From: Bacillus sp. SD088
GTDB lineage: Bacteria > Bacillota > Bacilli > Bacillales > Bacillaceae_C
DNA length: 64,000 bases
Reading direction: 5' to 3'
Assembly (NCBI RefSeq): GCF_017355205.1
Contig: NZ_JADIJK010000012.1
Coordinates: 102,200 to 166,199 of the forward strand
The notes below the pieces were generated by a model. The model saw nothing but the letters and a program-made list of their open reading frames with translations. It made no database searches and was not told where the DNA came from. Each line of letters starts with the position of its first letter. Within the stretch, counting starts at the first letter, position 1. The position numbers were made by a program, and so were the translations under genes. Of this stretch, positions 26,397 to 36,689 are shown in pieces.

Positions 26397-28463
26397 ATGG
26401 TTGAGAGTCTTTGGAATGAAATAAAGGCTAATTCACTCAATAGTGATGTGGAAAAATTAGTCTATCGTTCAAATTTGTTAGGGAAGGATCGCTCTGTCTG
26501 CAATTGGGGGGGCGGAAACACCTCCATGAAAACCATCGAAAAAGATTTTGCAGGTCGAGAGATAGATGTCCTTTGGGTGAAGGGGAGTGGCTCTGATCTT
26601 GCTACTATGAGAAAGGAAAATTTCACTGGTTTGCGTTTGGAGGATATTCGTCCATTAATGGAAAGAGAGGAAATGTCGGATGAAGAAATGGTTGAATACT
26701 TATCCCGTTGTATGATTGATTCCAAGCATCCCCGTGCTTCTATCGAAACCTTGCTGCATGCCTTTTTGCCATTTCAACATGTCGATCATACACATCCTGA
26801 TGCGATCATTAGTATTTGTTGTGCTGATAATGGACGAGAAAAAGCAGAAGAAATCTTTGGTGATCGATTTGTATGGGTCCCGTATATACGGCCAGGCTTT
26901 ACTTTATCGAAAATGATTGCAGAAGGAGTTCAAAATAATCCGCAAGCTGAGCTTGTGCTGATGGAGAAACATGGTCTTGTTGTGTGGGGGAAAACAGCGG
27001 AAGAAAGCTATGATAAAACGATCAGGGTGATTCAAGAGGCGGAAGCATATATTCAATCTCAAAGGAAGGTGCAATCATTTGGTGGTGCAAAATATCAAAC
27101 GCTTTCTGAAGAAAAGAAAAAAGCTGCGCTCGCAAAAGTATTACCTGCTATTCGCGGCGCTGTAAGCCAAGATAAAAAAATGCTTGTGACTCATAACGGC
27201 TCTGACGAAGTAATGGAATTTGTTAACAGCTATGAAGCTCCTGATCTCTCTCAAGTCGGGGCGGCTTGTCCAGATCATTTAGTGCATACGAAAAGAACCC
27301 CATTGTTTATTGAATGGGACCCTGCTTCTGAAGACCTAGAGACGTTAGAAATAAAAATAAAAGCTGGAATACAGAGTTTTGAAGAAGAGTATAGAGCTTA
27401 TTTTAATCGAAACCAAAATGAAGGCGACCAAATGTTTGAACCAGTGCCACGCGTTATTCTCATTCCGGGAATTGGCATGGTCAATACAGGTAAAAGTTTA
27501 GCAATGGCAAAGGTAAGTGGAGAGCTTTACCAACGAGCGATTGCGGTGATGAAAGGGAGCACAGCACTTGGAGAGTTTGTTTCTCTAAATGAGAATGAGT
27601 CGTATAATATTGAGTATTGGCCACTAGAATTATATAAGCTATCCTTAGCACCACCAGAAGCTGAGTTTTCTAGAAAAGTAGCTTTTGTGACTGGAGGAGC
27701 TGGCGGGATTGGCGGTGCTGTATGTCGACGTTTTATGGAAGAAGGAGCTCATGTGGTGATTGCGGACCTGAATGTAGAAGGAGCGGAAGCACTGGCAAAA
27801 GAGCTAAGTGAACAGTATGGGGAAGGAAGAGCCATCGCTATTAAGATGGATGTGACAAGTGAAGAACAAGTACAGGCAGCCTTTGAACAAGTTGCTCTTC
27901 AATATGGAGGAGTCGACATAATCGTCAATAATGCGGGATTGGCAACCTCAAGCCCATTGGATGAAACCAGTTTGAAGGAATGGAATTTAAATATGGATGT
28001 ATTAGCAACAGGCTATTTCCTTGTTGCTAGAGAAGCGTTTAAACAAATGAAGGTCCAAGATATGGGGGGAAGCATGGTCTTCATCGGTTCTAAGAACTCC
28101 GTCTATGCAGGGAAAAATGTTACTGCCTATAGTTCTGCTAAAGCACTTGAAGCCCATCTTGCAAGATGTATTGCTACAGAAGGAGGAGAATTTGGCATTC
28201 GGGTGAATACTGTACTTCCAGATGCTGTTCTTCAAGGATCAGCCATTTGGGATTCAAAATGGCGTGAGGAGAGGGCATCGTCCTACGGAATAGCACCAGA
28301 TCAATTAGAAGAACATTACAGAAAGCGAACAACGCTTGCTGTGAATATATTCCCTGCAGATATTGCAGAAGCTGTCGCCTTTTTTGCTTCTTCAAAGGCG
28401 GAAAAGACAACAGGTTGTATGCTTACAGTAGATGGTGGAGTTCCAGCTGCTTTTACGAGATAA
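26397..28463 (+). CDS. rhaEW: Bifunctional rhamnulose-1-phosphate aldolase / lactaldehyde dehydrogenase
   Basis: A 688-residue fusion that cleaves L-rhamnulose 1-phosphate and converts the L-lactaldehyde produced. Residues 1-410 are a class II aldolase (adducin-like) domain with GGGNTS, KGSGSD and HTHPDA (metal-binding His). Residues 425-688 are a short-chain dehydrogenase with VTGGAGGIGGA (NAD site), NNAG, the catalytic Ser region IGSKNS and YSSAK. This architecture equals B. subtilis YuxG. The ATG at 26397 has AGGAGG 6 nt upstream. First gene of the rhamnose operon. Confidence 0.95.
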   Translation: MVESLWNEIKANSLNSDVEKLVYRSNLLGKDRSVCNWGGGNTSMKTIEKDFAGREIDVLWVKGSGSDLATMRKENFTGLRLEDIRPLMEREEMSDEEMVEYLSRCMIDSKHPRASIETLLHAFLPFQHVDHTHPDAIISICCADNGREKAEEIFGDRFVWVPYIRPGFTLSKMIAEGVQNNPQAELVLMEKHGLVVWGKTAEESYDKTIRVIQEAEAYIQSQRKVQSFGGAKYQTLSEEKKKAALAKVLPAIRGAVSQDKKMLVTHNGSDEVMEFVNSYEAPDLSQVGAACPDHLVHTKRTPLFIEWDPASEDLETLEIKIKAGIQSFEEEYRAYFNRNQNEGDQMFEPVPRVILIPGIGMVNTGKSLAMAKVSGELYQRAIAVMKGSTALGEFVSLNENESYNIEYWPLELYKLSLAPPEAEFSRKVAFVTGGAGGIGGAVCRRFMEEGAHVVIADLNVEGAEALAKELSEQYGEGRAIAIKMDVTSEEQVQAAFEQVALQYGGVDIIVNNAGLATSSPLDETSLKEWNLNMDVLATGYFLVAREAFKQMKVQDMGGSMVFIGSKNSVYAGKNVTAYSSAKALEAHLARCIATEGGEFGIRVNTVLPDAVLQGSAIWDSKWREERASSYGIAPDQLEEHYRKRTTLAVNIFPADIAEAVAFFASSKAEKTTGCMLTVDGGVPAAFTR

Positions 28464-28628
28464 TGAGAATATGAGATGAGGAATGTAATAATAGAGAATG
28501 AGGCGCGGATGGGAGATTCGCCTCTATGAATTTAATGAAAACGCTTATCCTATATAAAACATACCAGAGGTAGATCCAACATGAACGAGCTGAACGCAAA
28601 GATTTAAAAAAATATAAAGGAGCTGAGG

Positions 28629-30056
28629 ATGATCGATTGTTTATCCGTTGATATAGGGGCTTCTGGTGGTAGAGTAATGTTGGGGAGTTTGCGGAATAGC
28701 CAAATAACCTTGGAAGAGATTCATCGTTTTGATAATGGTATGGTCGAAAAATCCGGGCATTTTTGCTGGGAACTAAACCGCCTATTTGAGGAAATAAAAA
28801 TCGGCATAAAAAAATGCCGAGATCTGGCAACACAACCTGTCAGTATTGGGATTGACACATGGGCTGTTGACTTTGTGCTCTTAGATGAACACGATCAATT
28901 ATTAACAGAAGCGATTGCTTATCGAGACCCACGAACGAATGGAATTATGGAAGAAGTAGACAAAATCATTTCAAAAGAAAAGCTATATGCAAAGACGGGT
29001 ATTCAATTTTTGACATTTAATACGATTTATCAATTATATAGCTTGAAGAAGAGCCATCCTGAAGTTTTACAAAAGGCAAAGACCTTTCTATTGATTCCAG
29101 ACTATCTTCATTTTTTGTTAACAGGAAAAAAAACGAATGAATATACCAATGCCACGACGACCCAATTAGTCAATGCAACTACAAAAGAGTGGGATCAAGA
29201 CATTATTAAAAAGTTAGGTTTTCCTATGGACATGTTTCAGGAAATACAAAAACCGAAAACGAACTTAGGTGGTTTGAGAAAAGAGCTTGTTGAGGAATTT
29301 GGTTTTGATATGGATGTGATCTTACCAGCAACTCATGACACAGGTTCAGCCGTTATCGCTGTTCCTGAAACAGAACCGACGATCTATTTAAGCTCTGGAA
29401 CTTGGTCCTTAATGGGTGTTGAAAATCGCTTTCCAATCTGCGATTCGAAAGCGCTGTCATATAATTTTACAAATGAAGGGGGAATCGATGACCGCTTCCG
29501 TGTATTAAAAAACATTATGGGATTGTGGATGTTGCAGGAAGTGAAAAGGAATTTTGCAGACCAGTATACCTTTGCAGAATTAGCAGATTTGGCCAAATTA
29601 GCCAAAATATCCGCTATCGTCGATGTGGAAGATGACCGTTTTTTAAAACCTGATCATATGATTGAGGAAATACAAGCCTATTGTCTGGAAACAAAACAAA
29701 CAATCCCAGAAACGCCAGGTGAAATTGCCAAATGCATCTTGATTAGTTTAGCGAAACGCTATAAACAGGTTGTCTTGGAGCTGGAAGAGTTATTTGGAAA
29801 GACGTATCGGAAAATTAATATTATTGGCGGTGGGGCTCAAAATGCCTATCTAAATCAGCTTGTAGCGGATGGGACCAAAAAGGAAGTGCATGTGGGACCT
29901 GTTGAAGCAACGACGATTGGGAATCTTGTTGCCCAGTATATTGCTTTAGGTGGAATAGAGGATATTGAACAAGCGCGAGCATTTATTAAAGGTTCTTTCG
30001 TCATAGATAAATATAGCCCTAAATCAAATGAGGAGGTTGAAAGTTATGAGTGTTAA
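28629..30056 (+). CDS. rhaB: Rhamnulokinase
   Basis: A FGGY-family carbohydrate kinase of 475 residues that phosphorylates L-rhamnulose at C1 with ATP. The start [19 protein letters not shown] contains the phosphate-1 loop; [25 protein letters not shown] and the C-terminal [18 protein letters not shown] are characteristic of RhaB. The start codon follows AAAGGAG. The gene overlaps the isomerase gene by 11 bp, which indicates translational coupling in the operon. Confidence 0.96.
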   Translation: MIDCLSVDIGASGGRVMLGSLRNSQITLEEIHRFDNGMVEKSGHFCWELNRLFEEIKIGIKKCRDLATQPVSIGIDTWAVDFVLLDEHDQLLTEAIAYRDPRTNGIMEEVDKIISKEKLYAKTGIQFLTFNTIYQLYSLKKSHPEVLQKAKTFLLIPDYLHFLLTGKKTNEYTNATTTQLVNATTKEWDQDIIKKLGFPMDMFQEIQKPKTNLGGLRKELVEEFGFDMDVILPATHDTGSAVIAVPETEPTIYLSSGTWSLMGVENRFPICDSKALSYNFTNEGGIDDRFRVLKNIMGLWMLQEVKRNFADQYTFAELADLAKLAKISAIVDVEDDRFLKPDHMIEEIQAYCLETKQTIPETPGEIAKCILISLAKRYKQVVLELEELFGKTYRKINIIGGGAQNAYLNQLVADGTKKEVHVGPVEATTIGNLVAQYIALGGIEDIEQARAFIKGSFVIDKYSPKSNEEVESYEC

Positions 30057-31299
30057 TGAAACATTTGCATTTGCTAAAAAGGAATATGAGCGTCTAGGAA
30101 TTGATGTTGATAAGGCGATGGAAAAACTAAAGGATGTCTCCATTTCAGTTCATTGTTGGCAAGGAGATGATATAGGTGGGTTTGAAGTAAATAAGAGTGA
30201 TTTATCTGGTGGAATAGAGGTGACTGGAAATTATCCTGGTAAAGCGAGAACTCCAGAAGAACTCCGAGCAGATTTAGAGAAGGCACTCTCGTTTATTCCA
30301 GGAAAGCATCGGGTGAACCTTCATGCGATTTATGCTGAGACAGATGGGGAAGTGGTGGAACGTGATCAGCTTAAGCCTAAGCATTTCGAAAAGTGGGTAC
30401 GATGGGCGAAAAAACATAATCTTGGTCTCGATTTTAACCCAACTTTATTTTCCCATGAAAAAGCAGAGGATGGCTTAACATTATCTCATCCAAATGCTGA
30501 GATACGCCAATTTTGGATTGATCATTGTAAAGCTTGCCGGAAAATTGGCGAGTACTTTGGGAGAGAATTAGGAACTCCTTGTTTAACGAATATTTGGATA
30601 CCAGATGGTTATAAGGACACACCTAGCGATCGACTTACACCAAGGAAGCGTTTAAAGGAAGCATTGGATGAAATTTTTGCTGAAGAAATTGACGAAGCCT
30701 ATCATCTGGATGCAGTAGAAAGTAAATTATTTGGAATCGGCTCAGAAGCCTATGTTGTTGGCTCTCATGAATTTTATTTAAGTTATGCCTTGAAAAATAA
30801 TAAACTTTGTCTACTAGATACAGGACATTATCATCCTACTGAGATGGTTTCCAATAAAATTTCTGCCTTGCTCTTGTATAGCGATCGTTTAGCTTTACAT
30901 GTGTCCCGTCCGGTGCGTTGGGATAGTGATCATGTAGTTACGTTTGATGATGAATTAAAAGAAATTGCCTTGGAAATTGTTCGTAATGATGCACTAGATC
31001 AGGTAATGATTGGGCTTGATTTCTTTGATGCGAGTATTAATCGAGTAGCTGCCTGGACAATCGGTACACGGAACATGCTGAAGGCCCTTCTTTATGCTCT
31101 GTTGACACCGAATGAACATTTACGTGAATTACAGGAAAAAGGGGATTATACGAAAAGACTAGCGCTATTGGAAGAACTAAAAACATATCCATTTGGTGCC
31201 ATCTGGGATTATTATTGTGATCAAATGAATGTGCCAATCAAAGAAGAATGGCTAAGTGAAGTAGATGAATATGAAGCACAAGTGTTGCTGAAACGGTAA
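30046..31299 (+). CDS. rhaA: L-rhamnose isomerase
   Basis: Converts L-rhamnose to L-rhamnulose, a Mn-dependent TIM-barrel enzyme of 417 residues, as expected. Recognisable segments are [17 protein letters not shown] near the start, [27 protein letters not shown] (metal ligand Asp/His) and [11 protein letters not shown]. The ATG at 30046 is chosen over an in-frame upstream start at 30028 because AGGAGG lies at 30031-30036. It is the last enzyme of the operon; no mutarotase (RhaM) or transporter gene follows. Confidence 0.97.
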   Translation: MSVNETFAFAKKEYERLGIDVDKAMEKLKDVSISVHCWQGDDIGGFEVNKSDLSGGIEVTGNYPGKARTPEELRADLEKALSFIPGKHRVNLHAIYAETDGEVVERDQLKPKHFEKWVRWAKKHNLGLDFNPTLFSHEKAEDGLTLSHPNAEIRQFWIDHCKACRKIGEYFGRELGTPCLTNIWIPDGYKDTPSDRLTPRKRLKEALDEIFAEEIDEAYHLDAVESKLFGIGSEAYVVGSHEFYLSYALKNNKLCLLDTGHYHPTEMVSNKISALLLYSDRLALHVSRPVRWDSDHVVTFDDELKEIALEIVRNDALDQVMIGLDFFDASINRVAAWTIGTRNMLKALLYALLTPNEHLRELQEKGDYTKRLALLEELKTYPFGAIWDYYCDQMNVPIKEEWLSEVDEYEAQVLLKR

Positions 31300-31347
31300 T
31301 TCTTATGCTATTCAGTATCTTTTAATAAAGTGAAACAATATCAGTGC

Positions 31348-31500
31348 GGGGCTGAGACATAATTAAACATTAAGCTCCAAGAACGACTGGTGCATTACCT
31401 TAGCGGAGGAAATATACGTAGACTCCTGTGGGAAGTGAGAGTTCGGCAAGGCCCCGGAAGGCAAAGCCTGAGGAGGCTTGCCACTCGCCCACGGAGGGGG
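31348..31500 (-). repeat. Interspersed repeat family 1, copy D (3'-truncated)
   Basis: Begins GGGCTGAGACATAA and contains GCATTACCTTAGCGGAGG, TATACGTAGACTCCTG, and GGCTTGCCACTCGCCC, in the inverted orientation relative to copy A. The matching right end is missing and the sequence changes abruptly after CCACGGAGGGGGG. The junction is probably the insertion point of another element (31501-31595). Confidence 0.75.
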
Positions 31501-31595
31501 GGATAATTGGACGCTAACACCCCGATAAGTCTCGCTTACCACCATTGGTGGATGAAGGGGAATCCCGCTGATGGCAGTTTCGCTTTATCGTTCTC
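31501..31595 (-). repeat. Possible remnant of a hairpin-rich mobile element
   Basis: On the minus strand it begins CTGCCATCAGCGGG, similar to CTGCCATCAGTGG at 48830 and CTTCAATCAGTGGG at 4661 and at 43971. It interrupts repeat copy D and contains CCACCATTGGTGG. It is too short and diverged for a firm call. Confidence 0.35.
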
Positions 31596-31643
31596 GATTT
31601 ATTTAGTAGAATAAGACGGATTGTATTATTTCGAGGTGAGTAC

Positions 31644-32414
31644 ATGCTTGTAGCAGAAAGACATGAAAAAATCGTAGAAACTGTTAATAGAAATGGAAGT
31701 ATTCGTGTTTCTGAATTAAGTCAAATATTCAAAGTAACAGAGGAAACGATTAGAAGAGATTTAGAAAAGCTTGAAAAAGAAGGGGAACTACGGCGAAGCC
31801 ATGGAGGCGCCGTGAGTATGAAGAAGGATAAGGGCGTGGAAATTCCCTATTTTGAACGTGAGATTCAAAACACTGAGGAAAAAAATTTGGTTGCAGATAT
31901 TGCGATTCAATATGTGAAAGAAAATGATCGAATTATTTTGGATGCAAGCACAACAGCCTGGTATATGGCGAAAAGATTACCAGATATGCCGTTAACCGTA
32001 TTGACGAACTCGATAAAAGTAGCGATGGAATTAGGCAGAAGAGAGAAAATCACGGTCATCGGAACGGGAGGGCGACTCCTGTCTAAATCCCTTTCTTTTG
32101 TAGGTCCTTTAGCGATGGAGGCGATTGAGTCTTACCGGGTAGATAAGGCTTTTATCTCATGTAAAGGAATTCATAAGAAGCGTGGTATTAGTGATACGAA
32201 TGAATGGCAAGCTCAAGTGAAAAAGAAAATGATCGAAGTAGCGGAAAAGGTATATGTCCTAGCCGATTACAGCAAGTTCAATGTCCAAGCCTTTTCAAAA
32301 ATTGCCCAACTGAAGGATATTCATACGATTATTACGGATGAGGAAACGAAAAAAAATGATATTCAAGAATACCGGGAGGAGGGAATAGAAGTCATTTCTG
32401 GAAATCCTATGTAA
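31644..32414 (+). CDS. rhaR: DeoR family regulator, probable rhamnose operon repressor
   Basis: A 256-residue repressor with an N-terminal DeoR winged helix (IRVSELSQIFKVTEETIRRDLEKLEKEG) and a C-terminal DeoR sensor domain binding a phosphorylated sugar (DASTTAWYMAKRLP, GTGGRL, DKAFISCKG, ADYSKF). B. subtilis YulB/RhaR is the equivalent and sits in the rhamnose operon. Here it is placed after the isomerase gene but separated from it by 340 bp with two repeat remnants, so it likely has its own promoter. The start is preceded by GAGGTGAG. Confidence 0.85.
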   Translation: MLVAERHEKIVETVNRNGSIRVSELSQIFKVTEETIRRDLEKLEKEGELRRSHGGAVSMKKDKGVEIPYFEREIQNTEEKNLVADIAIQYVKENDRIILDASTTAWYMAKRLPDMPLTVLTNSIKVAMELGRREKITVIGTGGRLLSKSLSFVGPLAMEAIESYRVDKAFISCKGIHKKRGISDTNEWQAQVKKKMIEVAEKVYVLADYSKFNVQAFSKIAQLKDIHTIITDEETKKNDIQEYREEGIEVISGNPM

Positions 32415-32441
32415 GGTTTTTTAGAGGATATTCAAAAAAGA

Positions 32442-32480
32442 CCTGTCGAAACTTTTTGCAATGAGCAGGTTTTCATGCTT
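32442..32480 (+). terminator. Weak terminator-like structure after rhaR
   Basis: AAGACCTG and CAGGTTTT can pair across a 20-nt loop and are followed after 6 nt by TTTTTT. The preceding AGAGGATATTCAAAA resembles the left end of repeat family 2. Confidence 0.4.
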
Positions 32481-32528
32481 TTTTGGCGTATTTATATAGT
32501 GATAGCCAAAAATAAAAGGATGGATGTT

Positions 32529-33347
32529 ATGAGTTCTAATTTAAAGTTTGACTTTCATACTCACCATGATCGGTGTGGGCATGCAAGAGGTAAAATCAGA
32601 GATTATATTGAGGCGGCAAAGGCAAGTGGATTAAATATGATCGGTATATCGGATCACTCTCCTTATTTTGCAAGTGAGAATGATCAGGCACATCCTGGGA
32701 TTGCGATGGCCAAAAGTGGTTTTGCTAGCTATGTGGAAGAGGTTTTAGCATTAAAAGAAGAATATAAAGAGGAAATTGACGTATTATTAGGTATTGAATC
32801 TGATTTTTTTCCCGAACATATTGAATTATATCGAGAACAATATGCACAATATCCGTTTGATTACATTATTGGCTCTGTTCATTATGTTGATGGCATCAAT
32901 ATTTTTAAACGGGATCGCTGGGATGGGTTAACAAAAGAGGAGATTAAACAGACCAAGGATCGTTATTATGATTTAATCGCACAATCTGCAAAAAGTGGAT
33001 TGTTTCAAATTCTAGGTCATATTGACGCTATGAAGGGTTTTTATCCGGCGTTTTCACAAATCGAGACAGAGGAAACTGATCGTGCGTTAAAAGTTATTGG
33101 TGAACACCCTATAGCGATTGAAATCAATACTTCGGGAAAAACGAAAGATTGTGGTGGGTGGTATCCTTCTGACGAACTTCTTGAAAAAGCTCTATATTAC
33201 GGAGTGAAAGTGACATTTGGATCTGATGCTCATGATCCAGAAAGAGTCGGAGATGATATGGAAGCTGTTCGCCGTCGGTTGAAAGAAATTGGCTTTAGTG
33301 AATGGGCTTATTTCAAAGAACAACAAATGATTTTAACCGCATTATGA
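32529..33347 (+). CDS. Histidinol-phosphatase-like PHP domain phosphoesterase
   Basis: A metal-dependent phosphatase of the polymerase and histidinol phosphatase (PHP) family, 272 residues. Motifs are DFHTHHDRCGHA (metal ligands), ISDHSPY, GIESDFFPEH, GSVHYVDG, LGHID and GSDAHDPE, in the order found in HisK-type enzymes. It may dephosphorylate histidinol phosphate or another phosphoester; no his genes are nearby. The in-frame ATG at 32529 is preferred over those at 32475 and 32520 because AAGGA lies 8 nt upstream and the PHP motif starts shortly after. Confidence 0.88.
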   Translation: MSSNLKFDFHTHHDRCGHARGKIRDYIEAAKASGLNMIGISDHSPYFASENDQAHPGIAMAKSGFASYVEEVLALKEEYKEEIDVLLGIESDFFPEHIELYREQYAQYPFDYIIGSVHYVDGINIFKRDRWDGLTKEEIKQTKDRYYDLIAQSAKSGLFQILGHIDAMKGFYPAFSQIETEETDRALKVIGEHPIAIEINTSGKTKDCGGWYPSDELLEKALYYGVKVTFGSDAHDPERVGDDMEAVRRRLKEIGFSEWAYFKEQQMILTAL

Positions 33348-33618
33348 GGATGTTCAAAAGGATCAAGTGGATGAACAGCTAAGTTCGCGCCGTTCTGATC
33401 AACGTCCTGTTGGCCTAAATTCGCGACAACAATCGCCACAAATTTGTGATCTGTTTCCTGCAGGCCTTGTTAAAATGACACTGCGAGATAAAGGATCTTC
33501 AACTAAGTACCGAAAGTCCGCCTCGAATTTTCGACGTACAGGATGTACTAGTATCGGCCGTTTGCGATTCACGTCAGCATAGTTGCCGACTTAGTCCTTT
33601 TATCCTCCTGTTTGAACA
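33346..33618 (+). repeat. Interspersed repeat family 2, copy I
   Basis: Starts GAGGATGTTCAAAAGGATCAAG and ends TTTATCCTCCTGTTTGAACA. It shares CAGCTAAGTTCGCGC, CGTCCTGTTGGC, AATGACACTGCGAGATAAAG and TCTTCAACTAAG with the inverted copy at 49608-49844, and AATGACACTG...TCTTC with copy H. Non-coding; it separates the PHP gene from the lipase gene. Confidence 0.8.
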
Positions 33619-33674
33619 CACATTTATAGAATTGGAAATGACAAATGAGCGAGCCAAATTGGGAGGTGAGAAGA

Positions 33675-34619
33675 ATGGAAACTTCCACAAAATGGGTGAG
33701 AATGGATGATGGTGTGGAAGTTTTTATGAAGAAGTGGACGTCCCCCACTATAACTCCGAAAGCTGTTCTCCAAATTTCTCATGGTATGGCAGAACATATT
33801 GAGCGGTACAACCATTTTGCGCACTACCTGGTTAATAAAGGAATCTTTGTGTATGGAAGTGACCACCGCGGTCACGGGTGTACAGGAAAAAGAATGGGGC
33901 ATTTAGGGTATTTTGCCGCTCAGGATGGTTTTGAAAGGGCAGTAGAGGACCTACATGTCATCAATCGGGAAATTAGCCAAGACATCCCGGAGCTGCCAAT
34001 CTATATGTTTGGTCATAGTATGGGGTCTTTTCTAGCTAGACGGTTTATGCAAAAATACCCTCAGGCTGTTAAAGGGGCCATAATTTCTGGTACAGCAGGT
34101 GATCCTGGGATCGCTGGGAAGATCGGTAAAAGAATAGCAAAACGAGAAATACATAAAAAAGGAGGGGAATCACCAAGTCCATTTCTAAATTGCCTCACTT
34201 TTGGCTCTTATAATAAGAGAATTCCTCAACCAAAAACTGAATTTGATTGGCTAACTCGTGATGCTCGTAAGGTAAAGGAATATATAGAGGATCCGCTTTG
34301 TGGGTTTATTTGTTCGAGCGGCTTTTTTTATGATTTATTTACCGGTTTAGAAATAATTCACGATGATCAGCAAGTTCGTAAAGTCCCTGCCGAATTTCCC
34401 ATCCTTATCATCAGCGGGGAAAAAGATCCCGTTGGTGGCAAAGCTTTAAAAGGTGTGCATCGGGCAGTCAAACAATGGGAGAAAAATGGGTTGAATAATA
34501 TTAAGACCATTTTCTTTAAGCAATGTAGACACGAACTTTTAAATGAGACGAATCAATTAGAGGTTTATCAATTGGTATATCACTGGTTAAATCAGCAAAC
34601 GTATAGAAAAAATCCATAA
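33675..34619 (+). CDS. Alpha/beta hydrolase, monoacylglycerol lipase-like
   Basis: A serine hydrolase of 314 residues resembling lysophospholipases and monoglyceride lipases (YtpA-like). It shows the oxyanion-loop ISHGMAEHIERYNHF and SDHRGHG, the nucleophile elbow MFGHSMGSFLARR, the acid in ISGEKDPVGG and the His in QCRHELLNE. No signal peptide is visible, so it is cytosolic or membrane-associated. The start is taken at ATG 33675 because GGGAGGTGA lies 6 nt upstream; an in-frame ATG at 33645 lacks a ribosome binding site. Confidence 0.9.
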   Translation: METSTKWVRMDDGVEVFMKKWTSPTITPKAVLQISHGMAEHIERYNHFAHYLVNKGIFVYGSDHRGHGCTGKRMGHLGYFAAQDGFERAVEDLHVINREISQDIPELPIYMFGHSMGSFLARRFMQKYPQAVKGAIISGTAGDPGIAGKIGKRIAKREIHKKGGESPSPFLNCLTFGSYNKRIPQPKTEFDWLTRDARKVKEYIEDPLCGFICSSGFFYDLFTGLEIIHDDQQVRKVPAEFPILIISGEKDPVGGKALKGVHRAVKQWEKNGLNNIKTIFFKQCRHELLNETNQLEVYQLVYHWLNQQTYRKNP

Positions 34620-34729
34620 CATTTAAATTTAGATTAAGAAAATATTACGTTTCTTGTTCAAATTTGATAAACTATACATATTAAAATGAAACGGCTTTCA
34701 ATGGGAGTGTCGAAAGTGGGGATGGGAGT

Positions 34730-36250
34730 TTGGAGTACTTAATTTTACAAAAATCTGGACATTTGAAACAATCCGTAAATTTTTCTGAGGAAAGCTTAGA
34801 ATTTTTGGATAGACGTTCTGCTATTTCATGGCGTCATACCTTTTTTGATCATTATGAAGAAGCTTCTGTCATTCTTGATTTTAATGGTCGTGTCCAATTG
34901 CTTAACCCAGCGTTTGAAAAAATGTTTGAGTGTACACAACAAGAATTATTAGGGAAACCGCTTATATTTCCATTTAAAAATTTGCAACAAGAGTTCTATA
35001 AAATCATTCAATGTGTGTTAAAAGGGGAAAAAATTATCTATCAACAGCTTTTGCGTAAAAGGAAAAATGGGGATCAAATGTTTCCGGCAAAATTAACGAT
35101 TTCCCCTGTATATTCTTCTGATGAAGAAGTGAAGGGAATTTTGGTGATTATTAAGGATCAAACGGAAATTGACGAATATAAAACATTAGTTGAATTGCAA
35201 AATGAAACATTGGAAACAGAAGAAACGATGCTTCTTGATATTACAAAACATATTGATGAATTAATCATTCTATTTGATTTAGAAAAGAATAAGGTCATTT
35301 ATACGAGTCCTGCTTTTGAAAGAAAATTTGGGGCGGATCTTATTACCTTATGCCATCACCCTACGTTACTGCATGAGCGATTTGAAATTGATAAATTGGA
35401 ACAATTATCCCATTTTTTCACATGTACTAATCGCGGTCACAGAACGATGGAACTTAGAATAATGGATCGTACAACAAGTAAAATTAGCTGGTTTTTATTT
35501 GAGATTACACCGATACTAGAAATGGATGGTACTGTTAAAAGGCATATTAGTATATTACGGGATATTACAGAGTTAAAAGAAAAGAACAATCAAATTAAAC
35601 AACTGGATCAATTAGGCGCGATTGGTCAAATGGCGGCTGGGATTGCCCATGAAATTAAAAATCCGCTCACGACAATTAAAGGATTTGTGCAATTGTTATC
35701 GGAAAAGACAAAAGGTGAGTACAGTGATATTATTTTGTCTGAACTAGAACGAATTGAATTTATCATGAGTGAAATTTTGTTGTTGGCGAAGCCGCAAACA
35801 AACATAAGTTTTAAAAAAGAAAATTTAAACCACATCATTCAAGAGGTTATTTCCTTTATGAAGCCGGAGGCCACGATTCATGATGTTGTTTTAAAAAGGA
35901 ATTTAGCTCCTATACCTGCGGTTTCCTGTGAAGCAAAGCAAATTAAACAAGTTCTTATAAATATTATTAAAAATGCGATCGAGGCAATGCCAGATGGGGG
36001 CAATATTCGGATTAAAACATATTATTCCGATGGATTTATTCGGATGGATATTTTAGATTCAGGAAAAGGTGTTTCTCAAGAGCGGTTAGAAAAATTAAAG
36101 GAACCTTTTTATACAGATAAAGAAAAAGGAACCGGCTTAGGATTAATGATCTGTTATAAACTTATTGAAGACCATCATGGCACGATTCACTTTACAAGTG
36201 AAGAAGGAAAAGGGACTTGTGTGCATATCAAACTTCCAGTTGCGACTTAA
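34730..36250 (+). CDS. PAS-domain sensor histidine kinase (sporulation-kinase type)
   Basis: A soluble 506-residue histidine kinase without membrane helices. Two or three PAS-like domains (about 45-170 and 175-290) end in RDITELKEKNNQ. The dimerisation/phosphoacceptor region has AAGIAHEIKNPLTTIKGFVQLL (His near residue 307), followed by the ATPase domain with NIIKNAIEAM (N box), DSGKGV and GTGLGLMICYKLIEDHHG (G boxes). No response regulator is adjacent. This layout fits Bacillus orphan kinases that feed the Spo0 phosphorelay, but the target is inferred. The start is TTG at 34730 with GGGGATGGGAG upstream. Confidence 0.9.
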   Translation: MEYLILQKSGHLKQSVNFSEESLEFLDRRSAISWRHTFFDHYEEASVILDFNGRVQLLNPAFEKMFECTQQELLGKPLIFPFKNLQQEFYKIIQCVLKGEKIIYQQLLRKRKNGDQMFPAKLTISPVYSSDEEVKGILVIIKDQTEIDEYKTLVELQNETLETEETMLLDITKHIDELIILFDLEKNKVIYTSPAFERKFGADLITLCHHPTLLHERFEIDKLEQLSHFFTCTNRGHRTMELRIMDRTTSKISWFLFEITPILEMDGTVKRHISILRDITELKEKNNQIKQLDQLGAIGQMAAGIAHEIKNPLTTIKGFVQLLSEKTKGEYSDIILSELERIEFIMSEILLLAKPQTNISFKKENLNHIIQEVISFMKPEATIHDVVLKRNLAPIPAVSCEAKQIKQVLINIIKNAIEAMPDGGNIRIKTYYSDGFIRMDILDSGKGVSQERLEKLKEPFYTDKEKGTGLGLMICYKLIEDHHGTIHFTSEEGKGTCVHIKLPVAT

Positions 36251-36356
36251 GAAAAGCGTTAAGGAAGAAAGGTTAAATTTGCTCCGTCCTGTCGCATCGT
36301 CTGCACTATTACATCCTGTACGTCGCAACGCCCTTTGTGACCAAGAGCGTGTTGGC

Positions 36357-36462
36357 CTGAGGCTTGCCACTCGCCCGCAGAAAGCGAAGTATATTTCCGG
36401 AGCGAGTATATACACCATAATAGTTCGTTTTTTTCTTTGGTGAAAATACATACATCCCAACC
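36357..36462 (-). repeat. Interspersed repeat family 1, copy E (partial)
   Basis: GGCTTGCCACTCGCCCGCAG followed by AAGCGAAGTATATTTCCGGAGCG, ATAGTTCGTTTTTTTC and an end CATCCCAACC. The left half is replaced by unrelated sequence (36262-36356, containing ACATCCTGTACGTCGCAACG that recalls family 2). It is a recombinant or decayed copy. Confidence 0.65.
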
Positions 36463-36495
36463 TTTTTCGCCGTTTATCTCGATAGATTTCTCTTC

Positions 36496-36672
36496 TTAGT
36501 CCAATAATCGATTGTTATCATCGACGGTAATGATTTCAGCTGATTGGCGCGCTTCATTAGCGGGCAAGACCCCTTTGCCGCGACAAACACTGCAATTATA
36601 CTGCCAGCCTTCATCATCTGCTAACATGCCTGTACCTTCACAGGCTTTACAGGTTAATTCTCGATCTGTCAT
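36496..36672 (-). CDS. Small protein with paired Cys motifs (DnaJ-type zinc-finger-like)
   Basis: A 58-residue protein with CKACEGTGM and CSVCRGKGV, two CxxCxGxG motifs spaced as in half of a DnaJ Cys-rich zinc centre. It probably binds one zinc. The ATG at 36672 is used because AGGAGG lies 8 nt upstream; an in-frame start 21 bp further has no site. It lies just downstream of the aconitase-like gene and may be transcribed with it. No experimentally studied homologue is known to me. Confidence 0.75.
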   Translation of the reverse strand: MTDRELTCKACEGTGMLADDEGWQYNCSVCRGKGVLPANEARQSAEIITVDDNNRLLD

Positions 36673-36689
36673 TAAGGTACCCTCCTCTA

